NCBI GenBank assembly: GCA_009699245.1
Contig: WLOQ01000004.1
Coordinates: forward strand, 62,001 to 126,000
DNA: 64,000 nt
Origin: Actinomycetota bacterium
GTDB taxonomy: Bacteria > Actinomycetota > Thermoleophilia > Solirubrobacterales > Solirubrobacteraceae
Direction of reading: 5' to 3'
A program made the position numbers and the translations under genes. Below the pieces are notes generated by a model. The model saw nothing but the letters and a program-made list of their open reading frames with translations. It was not told the DNA's origin and made no database searches. Positions 42,307 to 54,535 of this stretch are shown one piece after another. Position 1 is the first letter of the stretch. Each line of letters opens with the position of its first letter.

Positions 42307-43428
42307 TCAGCCTGCGCGCCGGGCGATCGGCACGAACTTGCCGCCCTTCACCTGCTGCACGACGACCGGGTAGCGCGCCTCGCCGCTGCGGAACGTGATC
42401 TTCCCCAGCACCGTCGGCACGCGCCGCAGGCGCCCGAGCCCTCGCTGGATGGCGGCGGCCGAGGTTCCTTTGCCGGCCCGCGCGGCGGCGGCGGCGAGTT
42501 CGACGGATGCGAATCCCTGCGCGGCGAAGGTGTCCGGAGCGAGCTTGAACGCGCGGCGGTACGAGCGCACGAAGCGCTTCGAAGCTGCGTTGGCACCGAT
42601 CGCATTCCACGAGGCGCCGACGACCGTTCCGGCCGCACCGGGTGTGCCGGGCAGGTCGGGCGCATTGAAGCCGTTGCCACCGACGAGCAGTTGGGTGAGC
42701 CCGAGCGTCTTGCGCGCCGTGACCACCGCCTGCGGATCGCTGCCGATCGCGCCCGAGAAGATCGCCTGGGCGCCCGTCTCGGCGGCGGCCTGCAGCGCCG
42801 CAGTCGGGTCGCTGCCCGTCGCGCACGGGATCACCGCGAGGATCGTCACGCCGGAGCGTGCCGCGGCGCGTTCGAACGACTGCTCGGCGCCCGCCGAGTA
42901 GCCGTTGTTGGGATCGGCGACGATCACGGCGGTGCGAATGCCGAGCTCGTCGTGCGCGACATCGACCGAGGCGCGGATCATGCGGTCCTCCGCCGCGCTC
43001 ACCCGCCAGACGTAGGGCCGAAGGCCCGTGAGCGAGAGCGTGGCGTTCGTCACGCCGATCGAAGGAATTTTCGCTGCGACCGCCGGCGGCAGCGCAGCGG
43101 CTGCCTGCGAGGAGAGCGTCGGACCGAGGATCGCCTGCGCGCCGCTGCTGATCATGCTCGCTACTGCCGCGATCGCGCTGTCGCTGCTGGAGTCGATCGC
43201 GGCGCTGTCCATTTTCACGGTCAGCCCGCTGCGACGCGCAGCGGCATTGATCTGCCGAACGGCGAGGCGCTCTCCGTTGATCTGGCCGACTCCGTATGGC
43301 GCGCCGGTGCCGCTGTAGGCGTAGACGCTGCCGAGGTGGAGCTGCGGCTGGCGGGCCGCGGCGGCGCCAGCGCCGATGGCGAGGCTCGCGAGCGCCGCGA
43401 CGAGGGCGATGATGATCCGCCGGTTCAT
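42307..43428 (-). CDS. Branched-chain-amino-acid-type ABC solute-binding protein
   Basis: A 373-residue periplasmic-binding-protein of the Leu/Ile/Val (peripla_BP_6) family. The signal peptide [20 protein letters not shown] is followed by [32 protein letters not shown], the middle [37 protein letters not shown], and C-terminal [20 protein letters not shown]. No permease or ATPase is adjacent, so its partners are elsewhere or it is a sensor-type binding protein. It is translationally coupled to a cupin gene (ATGA). Its signal-peptide DNA is a near-copy of that of the cupin gene. Confidence 0.87.
   Translation of the reverse strand: MNRRIIIALVAALASLAIGAGAAAARQPQLHLGSVYAYSGTGAPYGVGQINGERLAVRQINAAARRSGLTVKMDSAAIDSSSDSAIAAVASMISSGAQAILGPTLSSQAAAALPPAVAAKIPSIGVTNATLSLTGLRPYVWRVSAAEDRMIRASVDVAHDELGIRTAVIVADPNNGYSAGAEQSFERAAARSGVTILAVIPCATGSDPTAALQAAAETGAQAIFSGAIGSDPQAVVTARKTLGLTQLLVGGNGFNAPDLPGTPGAAGTVVGASWNAIGANAASKRFVRSYRRAFKLAPDTFAAQGFASVELAAAAARAGKGTSAAAIQRGLGRLRRVPTVLGKITFRSGEARYPVVVQQVKGGKFVPIARRAG
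43386..43416. repeat. 31-bp repeat, copy 1 (signal-peptide coding)
   Basis: A 31-bp stretch identical to 43880-43910, inside the signal-peptide codons of the solute-binding protein. Identity continues with a few mismatches through the start codon. Confidence 0.9.
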
Positions 43429-43922
43429 GGCATGCGCTCCAGCGCCTTCGCCTCCTCGTTGATCGAGAGCGGCTGGCCCTTCTCGGTCAGCGACGAGAGC
43501 ACGATCACGATCGGCTTCTTGGTGTTGTTGGCCGCGCGATGGATGTCGGTTGGCTGCTCGATGATCCATTGGCCCGCGCTGATCAGGCCGGTCCGACCGC
43601 CCGAGATGGTGCGCACCACCTTCGCGCCGGTCGTCGGATCGCCGCGGCGCACCGTGACCGAACCCTGCTCGACGGTGTAGCTCAGCGTGCCGCGCTCGAT
43701 GTACGCGATCTGCGTTCCCGGATGATGGTGCAGCGGCAGCTGGACCCCGGCCGGGATCGTGACGCGATAGAGGTTGAGCGTGCGCCCTGCCGCGCCGACC
43801 GGGTCCTGAGACTGCGCGAGGACCTTGCGCTCGGCGGTGAGGGTCTTCGCTGCGGCGGCGATCGCGACCGGTGCGGTGATCGCGAGCGCCGCGACGAGGG
43901 CGATGATGATTCGTCGGCTCAT
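43425..43922 (-). CDS. Secreted cupin-domain protein
   Basis: A 165-residue exported single-domain cupin. The signal peptide is [20 protein letters not shown]. The cupin core has [19 protein letters not shown] (HHH-x-E/H-type metal site) and [19 protein letters not shown], then [15 protein letters not shown]. It likely binds a metal and may sense or act on a small molecule outside the cell. It precedes the solute-binding protein gene, with a four-base overlap. TACAACT lies 6 nt before the ATG. Confidence 0.82.
   Translation of the reverse strand: MSRRIIIALVAALAITAPVAIAAAAKTLTAERKVLAQSQDPVGAAGRTLNLYRVTIPAGVQLPLHHHPGTQIAYIERGTLSYTVEQGSVTVRRGDPTTGAKVVRTISGGRTGLISAGQWIIEQPTDIHRAANNTKKPIVIVLSSLTEKGQPLSINEEAKALERMP
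43880..43910. repeat. 31-bp repeat, copy 2 (signal-peptide coding)
   Basis: A direct repeat of 43386-43416, spaced 494 bp, inside the signal-peptide codons of the cupin gene and in the same reading frame. Confidence 0.9.
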
Positions 43923-44053
43923 GGCCGCAGTTGTACCCGTTCGCGAGCGTTCAGGCGCCGCCGCTCCAGCGGTTCGCGATCCCGCAAGGGACGCCGTCCC
44001 GTATGGTCCGCTGTAGGCAAGTACCGCCAGAACCCTCGTTCAAGGAGTCCCAC

Positions 44054-47460
<3,407 letters not shown>

Positions 47461-47474
47461 CCCTTCGGATGATG

Positions 47475-47500
47475 GTCCCGCCTGCTGCGGCGGGCGGGAC
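47475..47500. terminator. Bidirectional terminator
   Basis: GTCCCGCC (47475-47482) pairs with GGCGGGAC (47493-47500) between two convergent stops, which ends the beta-oxidation operon and the carboxylase operon. No U-tract is obvious. Confidence 0.55.
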
Positions 47501-49014
47501 TACATCCGGAAGACGCCGTAACCGACCGGCTCGAGCGGCGCGTTGCGGCAGGCGGCGAGCGCCTCCGCGACGACCTCGCGGGTGCGCCGCGGATCGATGA
47601 CGCCGTCGTCCCACAGCCGCGCCGTGGAGTACCACGGGCGCCCCTGCTCCTCGTACTGCTCGCGCAGCTCGGTGCCGAGGTCCGGGCGCCCGACCTCGGC
47701 CATGACGGTCGCGGCCTGCTCGCCGCCCATCACGCTGATGCGTGCGTTGGGCCACATGAAGAGGAACCGCGGTGAGAACGCTCGGCCGCACATCCCGTAG
47801 TTGCCGGCCCCGAACGAGCCGCCGACAATCACGGTGATCTTCGGCACGCGCGCGCAGCTGACGGCGGTGACGAGCTTCGCCCCGTCCTTGGCGATGCCGC
47901 CCGCCTCGTAGTCGCGGCCGACCATGAAGCCGGAGATGTTCTGGACGAAGAGCAGCGGGATGCCGCGCCGGTCGCAGAGCTCGATGAAGTGCGCGCCCTT
48001 GAGCGCTGACTCGCCGAAGAGGATCCCGTTGTTCGCGAGGATCCCGACCGGGTGCCCGTCGATGTGCGCGAAGGCGCAGACGAGGGTCTCGCCATAGAGC
48101 TCCTTGAACTCCTGGAATTCCGAGCCGTCGACGATGCGCCGGAGCACCTCGCGCACGTCATACGGGGTGCGCAGGTCGGCGGGGACGACGTCGAGCAGCG
48201 TCTCGGGATCGAGCTGCGGCGCGCGCGGCGCCAGGCGCTCCCAGGCGGGCGACCCGGCGGGCAGCGTCGAGGCGATGCCTCGGACGATCTCGAGCGCATG
48301 CTCGTCGTCCTCGGCGAGGTGGTCGACGACGCCGCTGGTGCGCGCGTGCAGCTCGCCGCCGCCGAGCTCCTCGGCCGTCACGACCTCGCCGGTCGCGGCC
48401 TTCACGAGCGGCGGGCCGCCGAGGAAGATCGTCCCCTGATCGCGCACGATGACCGTCTCGTCGCTCATCGCCGGGACGTACGCCCCGCCCGCGGTGCAGG
48501 AGCCCATGACGCAGGCGAGCTGCGGGATCGAGCGCTGCGACATCGTCGCCTGGTTGAAGAAGATCCGGCCGAAGTGCTCGCGGTCCGGGAAGACGTCGTC
48601 CTGCCTGGGCAGGAACGCCCCGCCGGAGTCGACGAGGTAGATGCACGGCAGGTGGTTCTGGAGTGCCACCTCCTGCGCACGCAGGTGCTTCTTGACCGTC
48701 ATCGGGTAGTACGTGCCGCCCTTGACGGTCGCGTCGTTGGCGACGATCACGACGCGGCGACCTTCGACGATGCCGACACCGGTGACGACGCCGGCGCCCG
48801 GGGCGTCGTTGTCGTAGAGGTCCTCTGCGGCGAGCGGGCTGAGCTCGAGGAACGGGGCGCCCGGGTCGCAGAGGCGCTCGACGCGCTCACGGGCGAGGAG
48901 CTTGCCGCGGGCCGTGTGCTTCTCGGTCGCCTTCGGGCCGCCGCCGGCGCGCACGCGCGCGAGCCGCTGCTCGAGGTCGGCGATCAGCTCCAGGTGTGCC
49001 TGTCGGTCGCTCAT
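47500..49014 (-). CDS. Acyl-CoA carboxylase carboxyltransferase (beta) subunit, MCC-like
   Basis: A 504-residue carboxyltransferase of the methylcrotonyl-/propionyl-CoA carboxylase beta type. Motifs include [78 protein letters not shown], and [20 protein letters not shown] with [16 protein letters not shown]. The order acyl-CoA dehydrogenase, biotin carboxylase, carboxyltransferase resembles the leucine/isovalerate (liu) pathway. Substrate residues cannot decide between methylcrotonyl, geranyl or other branched acyl-CoAs. Its ATG overlaps the biotin carboxylase stop (ATGA). Confidence 0.92.
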   Translation of the reverse strand: MSDRQAHLELIADLEQRLARVRAGGGPKATEKHTARGKLLARERVERLCDPGAPFLELSPLAAEDLYDNDAPGAGVVTGVGIVEGRRVVIVANDATVKGGTYYPMTVKKHLRAQEVALQNHLPCIYLVDSGGAFLPRQDDVFPDREHFGRIFFNQATMSQRSIPQLACVMGSCTAGGAYVPAMSDETVIVRDQGTIFLGGPPLVKAATGEVVTAEELGGGELHARTSGVVDHLAEDDEHALEIVRGIASTLPAGSPAWERLAPRAPQLDPETLLDVVPADLRTPYDVREVLRRIVDGSEFQEFKELYGETLVCAFAHIDGHPVGILANNGILFGESALKGAHFIELCDRRGIPLLFVQNISGFMVGRDYEAGGIAKDGAKLVTAVSCARVPKITVIVGGSFGAGNYGMCGRAFSPRFLFMWPNARISVMGGEQAATVMAEVGRPDLGTELREQYEEQGRPWYSTARLWDDGVIDPRRTREVVAEALAACRNAPLEPVGYGVFRM

Positions 49015-50978
49015 GCGTCCTCCTCGTCGGACTCCACCACGGCCAGGCGCTCGCCACGCGCGACCTTGTCGCCCACCGCGTGCGTGAGCTCGCCGACGAC
49101 GCCGTCGCGCGGCGCGGTGATCTGCAGTTCCATCTTCATCGACTCGAGCACCATCAGGACGTCGCCGCGCACGACGGCGTCGCCCGTGGCGGCGCTGACG
49201 ATCAGCACCGTGCCGGGCATCGGCGCCTCGACGACGCCGTGGCCGGCGCTCGCGTCGCGCGTGCCGCGCGGGGCCGGGCGCACCTCGATCTGGTGTCCGC
49301 CGCGGCCGATCCAGAGGACGTCGCCGTCAAGCGCGACCGCGTAGCCGCGGGTGAGCCCATCGAGCGTCGCGGAGATCGCGCCCGGGCCGACGCGGCGCGC
49401 CGCACCGGTCCAGTGGTCCTCACCGGCGTGCACCGCTCCGGGCTCGCCCGGGCGGCCCTCGACGACGAGGTCGCCGCGGTCGGTGCGCCGCCGCCAGCTC
49501 CCCCACGTGCCGTCGACGCGCCAGCCGAGCGGCACCGTCGTGTGCGCGGCCTGCGCCTCGGCGGCGAGGAGCTGCTCGGCGAGCGCGGCGGCCGGGAGGA
49601 GGTCGGCGGGCGGCTCGAGGTCGAGGTCGCCCGCGATGCGCTCAAGGAGGTTCGTGTCGAGGTCACCGGCGCGCACCTCGGGCCGGGCGAGCAGGGCGCG
49701 TGTCGCACCGGCGTTCGTCGTCAGCCCGAGCAGGACGAGGTCGGCGAGCGCCTCGTCGAGCCGCTCGAGCGCCGTGGCGCGGTCGGGGCCGCTCGCGATG
49801 ACCTTGGCGAGCATCGGGTCGTAGTGCGTCTCGACGACCGAGCCCTCGCGCACGCCGCTGTCGACGCGCACGCCCAGGCCCGTCGGCGGGCGCCAGGCGC
49901 GGATCGTTCCCGTCGACGGCAGGTTGCCCGCAGCCGGGTCCTCGGCGTAGAGCCGTGCCTCGATCGCATGGCCGACCGGCTCAAGGTCCTGCTGCACGAG
50001 CGTGAGCGGCTCACCGGCGGCGGCGCGCAGCTGGAGCTCGACGAGATCGACGCCGTAGACGAGCTCCGTCACGGGATGCTCGACCTGTAGGCGCGTGTTC
50101 ATCTCGAGGAAGAAGAACTCCTCACCGGCGACGAGGAACTCGACGGTGCCGGCGCCCGCGTAGGCGCAGGCGTGCGCAAGCCGCACGGCCGCCTCGCCGA
50201 GCCGCGCGCGCAGCTCGGGCCCGACGGCTGGCGACGGGCACTCCTCGACGACCTTCTGGTGGCGACGCTGGAGCGAGCACTCGCGCTCGCCCAGATGGAC
50301 GCAGGCACCGTGGGCGTCCGCGAGCAGCTGGACCTCGATGTGGCGCGGCTGCTCGAGGTAGCGCTCGAGGAACACGCGGCCGTCGCCGAAGGCGGCCTGC
50401 GCCTCGCGCGCCGCAGCGGCGAGGGCGTCCGCGAGATCCGCTTCAGCGCGCACGACGCGCATCCCCTTGCCGCCGCCGCCGGCGACCGCCTTGACGACGA
50501 TCGGCAGCCCATGCTCGGCGACAAACGCCTGCGCCGCCGCGGCGCTCGGCGCGTCCTCCTCAAGGCCCGGGAGGACCGGCACACCGGCCTCACGGGCGAG
50601 CTCGCGTGCGCGCGCCTTGTCGCCCATGAGCTCGATCGCGGCGGGCGGCGGCCCGATCCAGACGAGCCCGGCGTCGATCACGGCCTGCGCGAAGGCGGCG
50701 TTCTCCGAGAGGAAGCCATACCCCGGATGGACGGCGCGGGCCCCGCTGGCCGCGGCGGCCTCTAGCAGCGCCGGGATGTTCAGATACGACTGCGCGGCCT
50801 CGGCGGGGCCGATGCGCACCGCGAGGTCGCAGGCGTCGACGTGCAGCGCGTCACGGTCGGCGTCGCTGTAGACCGCGACCGACCGCAGCCCGAGTTCGCG
50901 CAGCGAGCGCGCGACACGGACGGCGATCTCACCGCGGTTGGCGATCAGGACCGGTGAGAGTCCTGCGAGCGAGCTCAC
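49011..50978 (-). CDS. Acyl-CoA carboxylase biotin carboxylase/BCCP (alpha) subunit
   Basis: A 655-residue alpha chain. The biotin carboxylase domain (residues 8-450) has [23 protein letters not shown]-grasp [60 protein letters not shown] and [20 protein letters not shown] linker BT-like domain follows. The C-terminal biotinyl domain ends with [20 protein letters not shown], where the central lysine receives biotin. GTG 50978 overlaps the acyl-CoA dehydrogenase stop by four bases; a longer frame to 51668 is antisense-type noise over that gene. Confidence 0.93.
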   Translation of the reverse strand: MSSLAGLSPVLIANRGEIAVRVARSLRELGLRSVAVYSDADRDALHVDACDLAVRIGPAEAAQSYLNIPALLEAAAASGARAVHPGYGFLSENAAFAQAVIDAGLVWIGPPPAAIELMGDKARARELAREAGVPVLPGLEEDAPSAAAAQAFVAEHGLPIVVKAVAGGGGKGMRVVRAEADLADALAAAAREAQAAFGDGRVFLERYLEQPRHIEVQLLADAHGACVHLGERECSLQRRHQKVVEECPSPAVGPELRARLGEAAVRLAHACAYAGAGTVEFLVAGEEFFFLEMNTRLQVEHPVTELVYGVDLVELQLRAAAGEPLTLVQQDLEPVGHAIEARLYAEDPAAGNLPSTGTIRAWRPPTGLGVRVDSGVREGSVVETHYDPMLAKVIASGPDRATALERLDEALADLVLLGLTTNAGATRALLARPEVRAGDLDTNLLERIAGDLDLEPPADLLPAAALAEQLLAAEAQAAHTTVPLGWRVDGTWGSWRRRTDRGDLVVEGRPGEPGAVHAGEDHWTGAARRVGPGAISATLDGLTRGYAVALDGDVLWIGRGGHQIEVRPAPRGTRDASAGHGVVEAPMPGTVLIVSAATGDAVVRGDVLMVLESMKMELQITAPRDGVVGELTHAVGDKVARGERLAVVESDEEDA

Positions 50979-52108
50979 GCCCCCAGCGCGCGGGCGATGA
51001 CCATCTGCTGGATCTCGTCCGTGCCCTCGCCGATCGTCAGGATCTTCGCGTCGCGGTAGAAGCGCGCGACGGGGTACTCCTCGATGAAGCCGTAGCCGCC
51101 GTGGATCTGGACGGCCTCCTCGGCGCAGCGCACGGCCAGGCGGCCGGTCTTGAGCTTCGCCTGGGCGGCCGTCAGCGTGAAGTTGCGTCCGAGGTCCTTC
51201 TCCCACGCCGCCTTGTAGGTCAGCAGGCGCGCGGCCTCGATCTCGGTCGCCATGTCGGCGAGCTTCGCCTGGATCGACTGGAACTTCGAGATCGACTGGC
51301 CGAAGGCCTGGCGCTCCTTCGCGTAGGCGAGCGCCTGGTCGAGCGCGCCCTGCGCGAGACCAACGCCCATCGCGGCGACGCCGATGCGGCCGATGTCGAG
51401 GATGTGCAGGAACTGCTTGAAGCCGGCGCCGCGCGGGCCGAGGAGGTTCTCCTCGGGGACGCGGCAGTCGGTGAAGGTCAGCGGGCGGGTGTCCGAGGCG
51501 TTCCACCCCATCTTGCGGTACGGCGCGCCCTGCTCGTAGCCGGCGGTGCCGTTCTCGATGATGATGTTCGAGATCTCCTTCTCGCCCGTGCGCGCGGTGA
51601 TCGCGACGTGGCCGGAGATGTCGGTGCCCGAGTTGGTGATGAACTGCTTGGCGCCGTTGATGACCCACTCGCCGCCCTCAAGCGTCGCCCGGGTGCGCAC
51701 GTTGCCGGCGTCGCTGCCGGCCTCCGGCTCGGTGAGGCCGAAGGCGCCGAGCTTGCGGCCCGCGCACAGGTCGGGCATCAGATGCTCGCGCTGATCGTCG
51801 GTGCCGTAAAGGTAGATCGGCTGGACGCCGAGCGACGTGTGCGCGCAGAGCGTGATCGCGACGCTCGAGTCGACGCGCGTGAGCTCCTCGACCGCGATCG
51901 CGTACTGGAGGGCGTTGCCGCCCGCGCCGCCATGCTCCTCAGGGAAAGGGATGCCCATCCAGCCGAGCTCGCCCATCTGGGCCACGATCTCGTAGGGGAA
52001 GCGCTTCTCGTAGTCGAGCTCCTCGGCCACGGGCGCGATCTCACCCTCGGCGAACTCGCGCACGGTGCGGCGCAGCAGCTCGGTCTCGTCGTCCAGATCA
52101 AAGAACAT
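50975..52108 (-). CDS. Acyl-CoA dehydrogenase, branched-chain (isovaleryl-CoA-like)
   Basis: A 377-residue flavoenzyme. MFFDLDDETELLRRTVREFA begins the N-terminal helical domain. FGLTEPEAGSDAGNVRTRAT is the FAD/substrate region. The family signature LQGALDQALAYAKERQAFGQ appears here as LAQGALDQALAYAKERQAFG, followed by IHGGYGFIEEYPVARFYRDA and ILTIGEGTDEIQQMVIARAL with the glutamate base near the C-terminus. Its start is leaderless (TAGACT, 6 nt before ATG 52108) and faces the TetR regulator across 35 nt. It should be controlled by that regulator. Confidence 0.93.
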   Translation of the reverse strand: MFFDLDDETELLRRTVREFAEGEIAPVAEELDYEKRFPYEIVAQMGELGWMGIPFPEEHGGAGGNALQYAIAVEELTRVDSSVAITLCAHTSLGVQPIYLYGTDDQREHLMPDLCAGRKLGAFGLTEPEAGSDAGNVRTRATLEGGEWVINGAKQFITNSGTDISGHVAITARTGEKEISNIIIENGTAGYEQGAPYRKMGWNASDTRPLTFTDCRVPEENLLGPRGAGFKQFLHILDIGRIGVAAMGVGLAQGALDQALAYAKERQAFGQSISKFQSIQAKLADMATEIEAARLLTYKAAWEKDLGRNFTLTAAQAKLKTGRLAVRCAEEAVQIHGGYGFIEEYPVARFYRDAKILTIGEGTDEIQQMVIARALGA

Positions 52109-52114
52109 GTCGCG

Positions 52115-52120
52115 AGTCTA
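52115..52120 (-). promoter_or_regulatory. -10 box of the acyl-CoA dehydrogenase operon
   Basis: TAGACT on the minus strand, 6 nt before ATG 52108. It lies back to back with TAGAAT (52121-52126), the -10 candidate for the TetR gene. Confidence 0.5.
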
Positions 52121-52122
52121 TA

Positions 52123-52153
52123 GAATGATCGTTCGAAGTTCGAATGGCCATTC
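52123..52153. promoter_or_regulatory. Probable TetR operator (31-bp imperfect palindrome)
   Basis: The element runs from GAATGATCGTTC (52123) through two TTCGAA blocks to GAATGGCCATTC, ending at 52153. It is an imperfect palindrome centred at 52138, with 12 of 15 half-positions paired. It covers the TetR gene's -10 and start codon and the upstream promoter region of the acyl-CoA dehydrogenase operon. GAATGA/TCATTC half sites are typical of fatty-acid-responsive TetR regulators. Confidence 0.65.
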
Positions 52154-52761
52154 CAACACCCACAGATCGCGGTCCTTCGCGTCCTGCCCTGCGCGCCCGC
52201 TACGACGGGCGCCGCGACGAGGTCGTCGCCGTCGCCGCACAGCTCTTCGCCGAGCGCGGCTACCACGGCACCTCGATGGCCGATCTCACCGCCGCGACGG
52301 GCCTCGCCCCCGGCGGCCTCTACCACTACATCGGCAGCAAGGAATCGCTGCTCGTGCGCATCTGCGACGAGCTCATGGACCCGCTGCTCGCGGAGGCGCA
52401 GCCGATCGCCACCGACGGCGCCGCACCGGAGGACCGGCTGCGCCGGCTCCTGCGCACGTGGATGATCCACGTCGACGAGCACCACGACCACATGCTCGTC
52501 TTCCAGCAGGAGCGCACGCTCCTCGCCGAGGGCGCGCAGTGGCGCGACGTGCGCCACAAGCGCAAGACCTTCGAGGAGCTGCTTGACGCCGTTCTGCGCG
52601 ACTGTGAGGCGGCCGGACTCCTGCGCCTCGGCGATCGCCGCCTGACGCTCTCCGCGCTGCTCGGGATGGTCAACTACTCGCCACAGTGGCTGCGCCCCGG
52701 CGGGCGCCTCACGCCCGAGGAGATCGCCAACGGCTACGGCGACCTCGTCCTCGCCGGCTGA
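52144..52761 (+). CDS. TetR-family transcriptional regulator
   Basis: A 205-residue repressor. The N-terminal helix-turn-helix spans residues 25-75: VVAVAAQLFAERGYHGTSMA, DLTAATGLAPGGLYHYIGSK. The C-terminal ligand-binding domain is typical of acyl-CoA-responsive members (residues 90-200). It diverges from the acyl-CoA dehydrogenase/carboxylase operon and starts inside a 31-bp palindrome, so autorepression and repression of that operon are likely. The inducer is probably an acyl-CoA of the pathway (inference). ATG 52144 is read; no Shine-Dalgarno sequence is clear. Confidence 0.9.
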   Translation: MAIPTPTDRGPSRPALRARYDGRRDEVVAVAAQLFAERGYHGTSMADLTAATGLAPGGLYHYIGSKESLLVRICDELMDPLLAEAQPIATDGAAPEDRLRRLLRTWMIHVDEHHDHMLVFQQERTLLAEGAQWRDVRHKRKTFEELLDAVLRDCEAAGLLRLGDRRLTLSALLGMVNYSPQWLRPGGRLTPEEIANGYGDLVLAG

Positions 52762-52776
52762 GCCGTCCACGGCCTC

Positions 52777-52782
52777 TAGCCT
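52777..52782 (+). promoter_or_regulatory. -10 box of the Ddn-like gene, leaderless
   Basis: TAGCCT followed by 6 nt and ATG 52789. Confidence 0.45.
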
Positions 52783-52788
52783 CTGGGC

Positions 52789-53205
52789 ATGGCCGAAACC
52801 CAGGCAGAGATCGACCGCCGCACCATCGAAGAGTTCCGTGCGAACGGCGGCGTCATCAGCGCCTTCCCCGACCAGCCCTTCCTCGTCCTGACGACGACCG
52901 GCGCGCGCAGCGGGGTGCGCCGCACCACCCCGCTCGTCTGCCTGCCCGACGACGAGGGCACGCTGCACATCTTCGCCTCCAAGGCTGGCGCCGACACGCA
53001 CCCGGCCTGGCTGCACAACCTGCGCGCGAACCCCCAGGCGACCGTCGAGTTCGGCACCGAGACGTTTGAAGCGACCGCCGAGGAGGTCGAGGGACCGCTG
53101 CGCGACGAGCTTTACGCCCGCCAGGTGGAGGCGATGCCGGTCTTCGCGGGCTACCAGGCGGGGACCGACCGGCGGATCCCCGTCGTCGCGCTGCGGCGCT
53201 CCTGA
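52789..53205 (+). CDS. Deazaflavin (F420)-dependent nitroreductase-family protein
   Basis: A 138-residue protein of the Ddn/F420H2-dependent reductase family (DUF385 split-barrel). Hallmarks: FLVLTTTGARSGVRRTTPLV, LHIFASKAGADTHPAWLHNL and NPQATVEFGTETFEATAEE. It should bind F420 and reduce quinones or similar compounds. Its presence implies F420 use in this organism, as is common in Actinobacteria. Its leaderless start separates it from the TetR gene (28 nt). The stop is 2 nt from that of the convergent E2 gene. Confidence 0.92.
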   Translation: MAETQAEIDRRTIEEFRANGGVISAFPDQPFLVLTTTGARSGVRRTTPLVCLPDDEGTLHIFASKAGADTHPAWLHNLRANPQATVEFGTETFEATAEEVEGPLRDELYARQVEAMPVFAGYQAGTDRRIPVVALRRS

Positions 53206-53206
53206 C

Positions 53207-54535
53207 CTAGAGCAGGAAGCGCCGCACGTCCGCGAGGTCGTGCGCGAGACGCACCATGAAGCGCGCGGCCGCAGCCCCGTCGATGACGCGGTGGTCGTAG
53301 GAGAGCGAGAGCGGCAGCACGAGCCGCGGGACGAACTCCGACCCGTCCCAGAGCGGGCGCATGACCGAGCGGGTGACGCCGAGGATCGCGACCTCGGGGG
53401 CGTTGATGATCGGCGTGAACGACGTGCCGCCGATCCCGCCGAGCGAGGAGATCGTGAACGTCCCGCCCTGCATCTCGCCCGCGCTGAGCTTGCCCTCACG
53501 CGCACGCCCGGAGAGCTCGCGCAGCTCCTCGGCAAGCTCGAGCAGGCCCTTGCGATCGACGTCGCGGATCACCGGCACGACGAGTCCATTGGGCGTGTCC
53601 GCCGCGAATCCGAGGTGGTAGTGGTGCTTGACGACGAGCTCGTCGCCGTCGAGTGACGAGTTGAACTGCGGGAACGCGCGCAGGGCGCCGACGCAGGCCT
53701 TGAGGAGGAGCGCGACCATCGTGACCTTCGTGTCGGGATGGTCGGCGTTCACCTCCTTGCGGAAGCCCTCGAGGTCGGTGATGTCCGCCTCTTCGTTGTG
53801 CGTCACATGCGGGATGACGACCCAGTTGCGCGCAAGGTTCGGCCCGGCGATCCGCTGGATGCGCGTTAGCGGGACGCGCTCGACCTCGCCGAACGCCTCG
53901 AAGTCGACCTGCGGCCAGGGCGGAAGCCCGGCCAGCGGGCCGCCTTCGGCCACCGCAGCGGCGGCGGGCTTTGGCGGCTGCGGGCCGGTGGGCGCCTCGC
54001 GCACGCCGGCGGCGACCTCGACGTCGGACCGCGTGATGCGACCGCCGCGGCCGGTGCCCGCGAGCGTGCTCACATCGACGCCGAGCTGGCGCGCGACGCG
54101 GCGCGCGGTCGGGCTGGCATACGGGGCGCGCCCCTCCTCGCCGTCGGCCGGTGCCGGAGCGACGTCCTGCGCAGGGCGCTGCGGCTCGGCCTCCTGCTCG
54201 ACGGCCGCCTGCGCCGAATCGGCGGGCACCGGCGCCGCGGGAGCCGCGTCGCTGGGCGCCGTCTCGGGAGCTGCGGGCGCGGCGTCGCCGCCGCCCTCGC
54301 CCTCGAGCGTGAGGATCGGCGAGCCCATCGACACGTTGTCGCCGATCTTCACGAGGATCTCGGCGACCGTGCCGGCGACCGGCGACGGGATCTCCATCGT
54401 CGCCTTGTCGGACTCGAGCGCGACGAGCGGATCGTCGACGGCGACGACGCTCCCCGGCTCGACGAGGATCTCGATCACCGGAATGTCGGTGAAATCCCCG
54501 ATATCCGGTACGACGACCTGCGTCACCTCTGCCAT
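53207..54535 (-). CDS. aceF: Pyruvate dehydrogenase E2 (dihydrolipoamide acetyltransferase)
   Basis: A 442-residue E2 with one lipoyl domain (lysine 44 in ESDKATMEIPSPVAG) and a Pro/Ala-rich linker. A peripheral-subunit-binding domain reads ASPTARRVARQLGVDVSTLA and AGTGRGGRITRSDV. The catalytic core is SSLGGIGGTSFTPIINAPEV and LSLSYDHRVIDGAAAARFMV, which carries the active-site histidine and aspartate. The core transfers acetyl groups to CoA. It starts 13 bases inside the end of aceE, so translation is coupled. E3 (lpd) is not in the window. Confidence 0.94.
   Translation of the reverse strand: MAEVTQVVVPDIGDFTDIPVIEILVEPGSVVAVDDPLVALESDKATMEIPSPVAGTVAEILVKIGDNVSMGSPILTLEGEGGGDAAPAAPETAPSDAAPAAPVPADSAQAAVEQEAEPQRPAQDVAPAPADGEEGRAPYASPTARRVARQLGVDVSTLAGTGRGGRITRSDVEVAAGVREAPTGPQPPKPAAAAVAEGGPLAGLPPWPQVDFEAFGEVERVPLTRIQRIAGPNLARNWVVIPHVTHNEEADITDLEGFRKEVNADHPDTKVTMVALLLKACVGALRAFPQFNSSLDGDELVVKHHYHLGFAADTPNGLVVPVIRDVDRKGLLELAEELRELSGRAREGKLSAGEMQGGTFTISSLGGIGGTSFTPIINAPEVAILGVTRSVMRPLWDGSEFVPRLVLPLSLSYDHRVIDGAAAARFMVRLAHDLADVRRFLL

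Noticed and set aside
43386-43910. The 31-bp repeats as insertion-element ends
   Set aside because: They are direct, in the same coding frame at the start of two genes, with no transposase between them; signal-peptide copying explains them better.
50979-51668. Extension of the biotin carboxylase gene upstream
   Set aside because: The sequence is antisense-like noise over the acyl-CoA dehydrogenase; GTG 50978 matches the family N-terminus.
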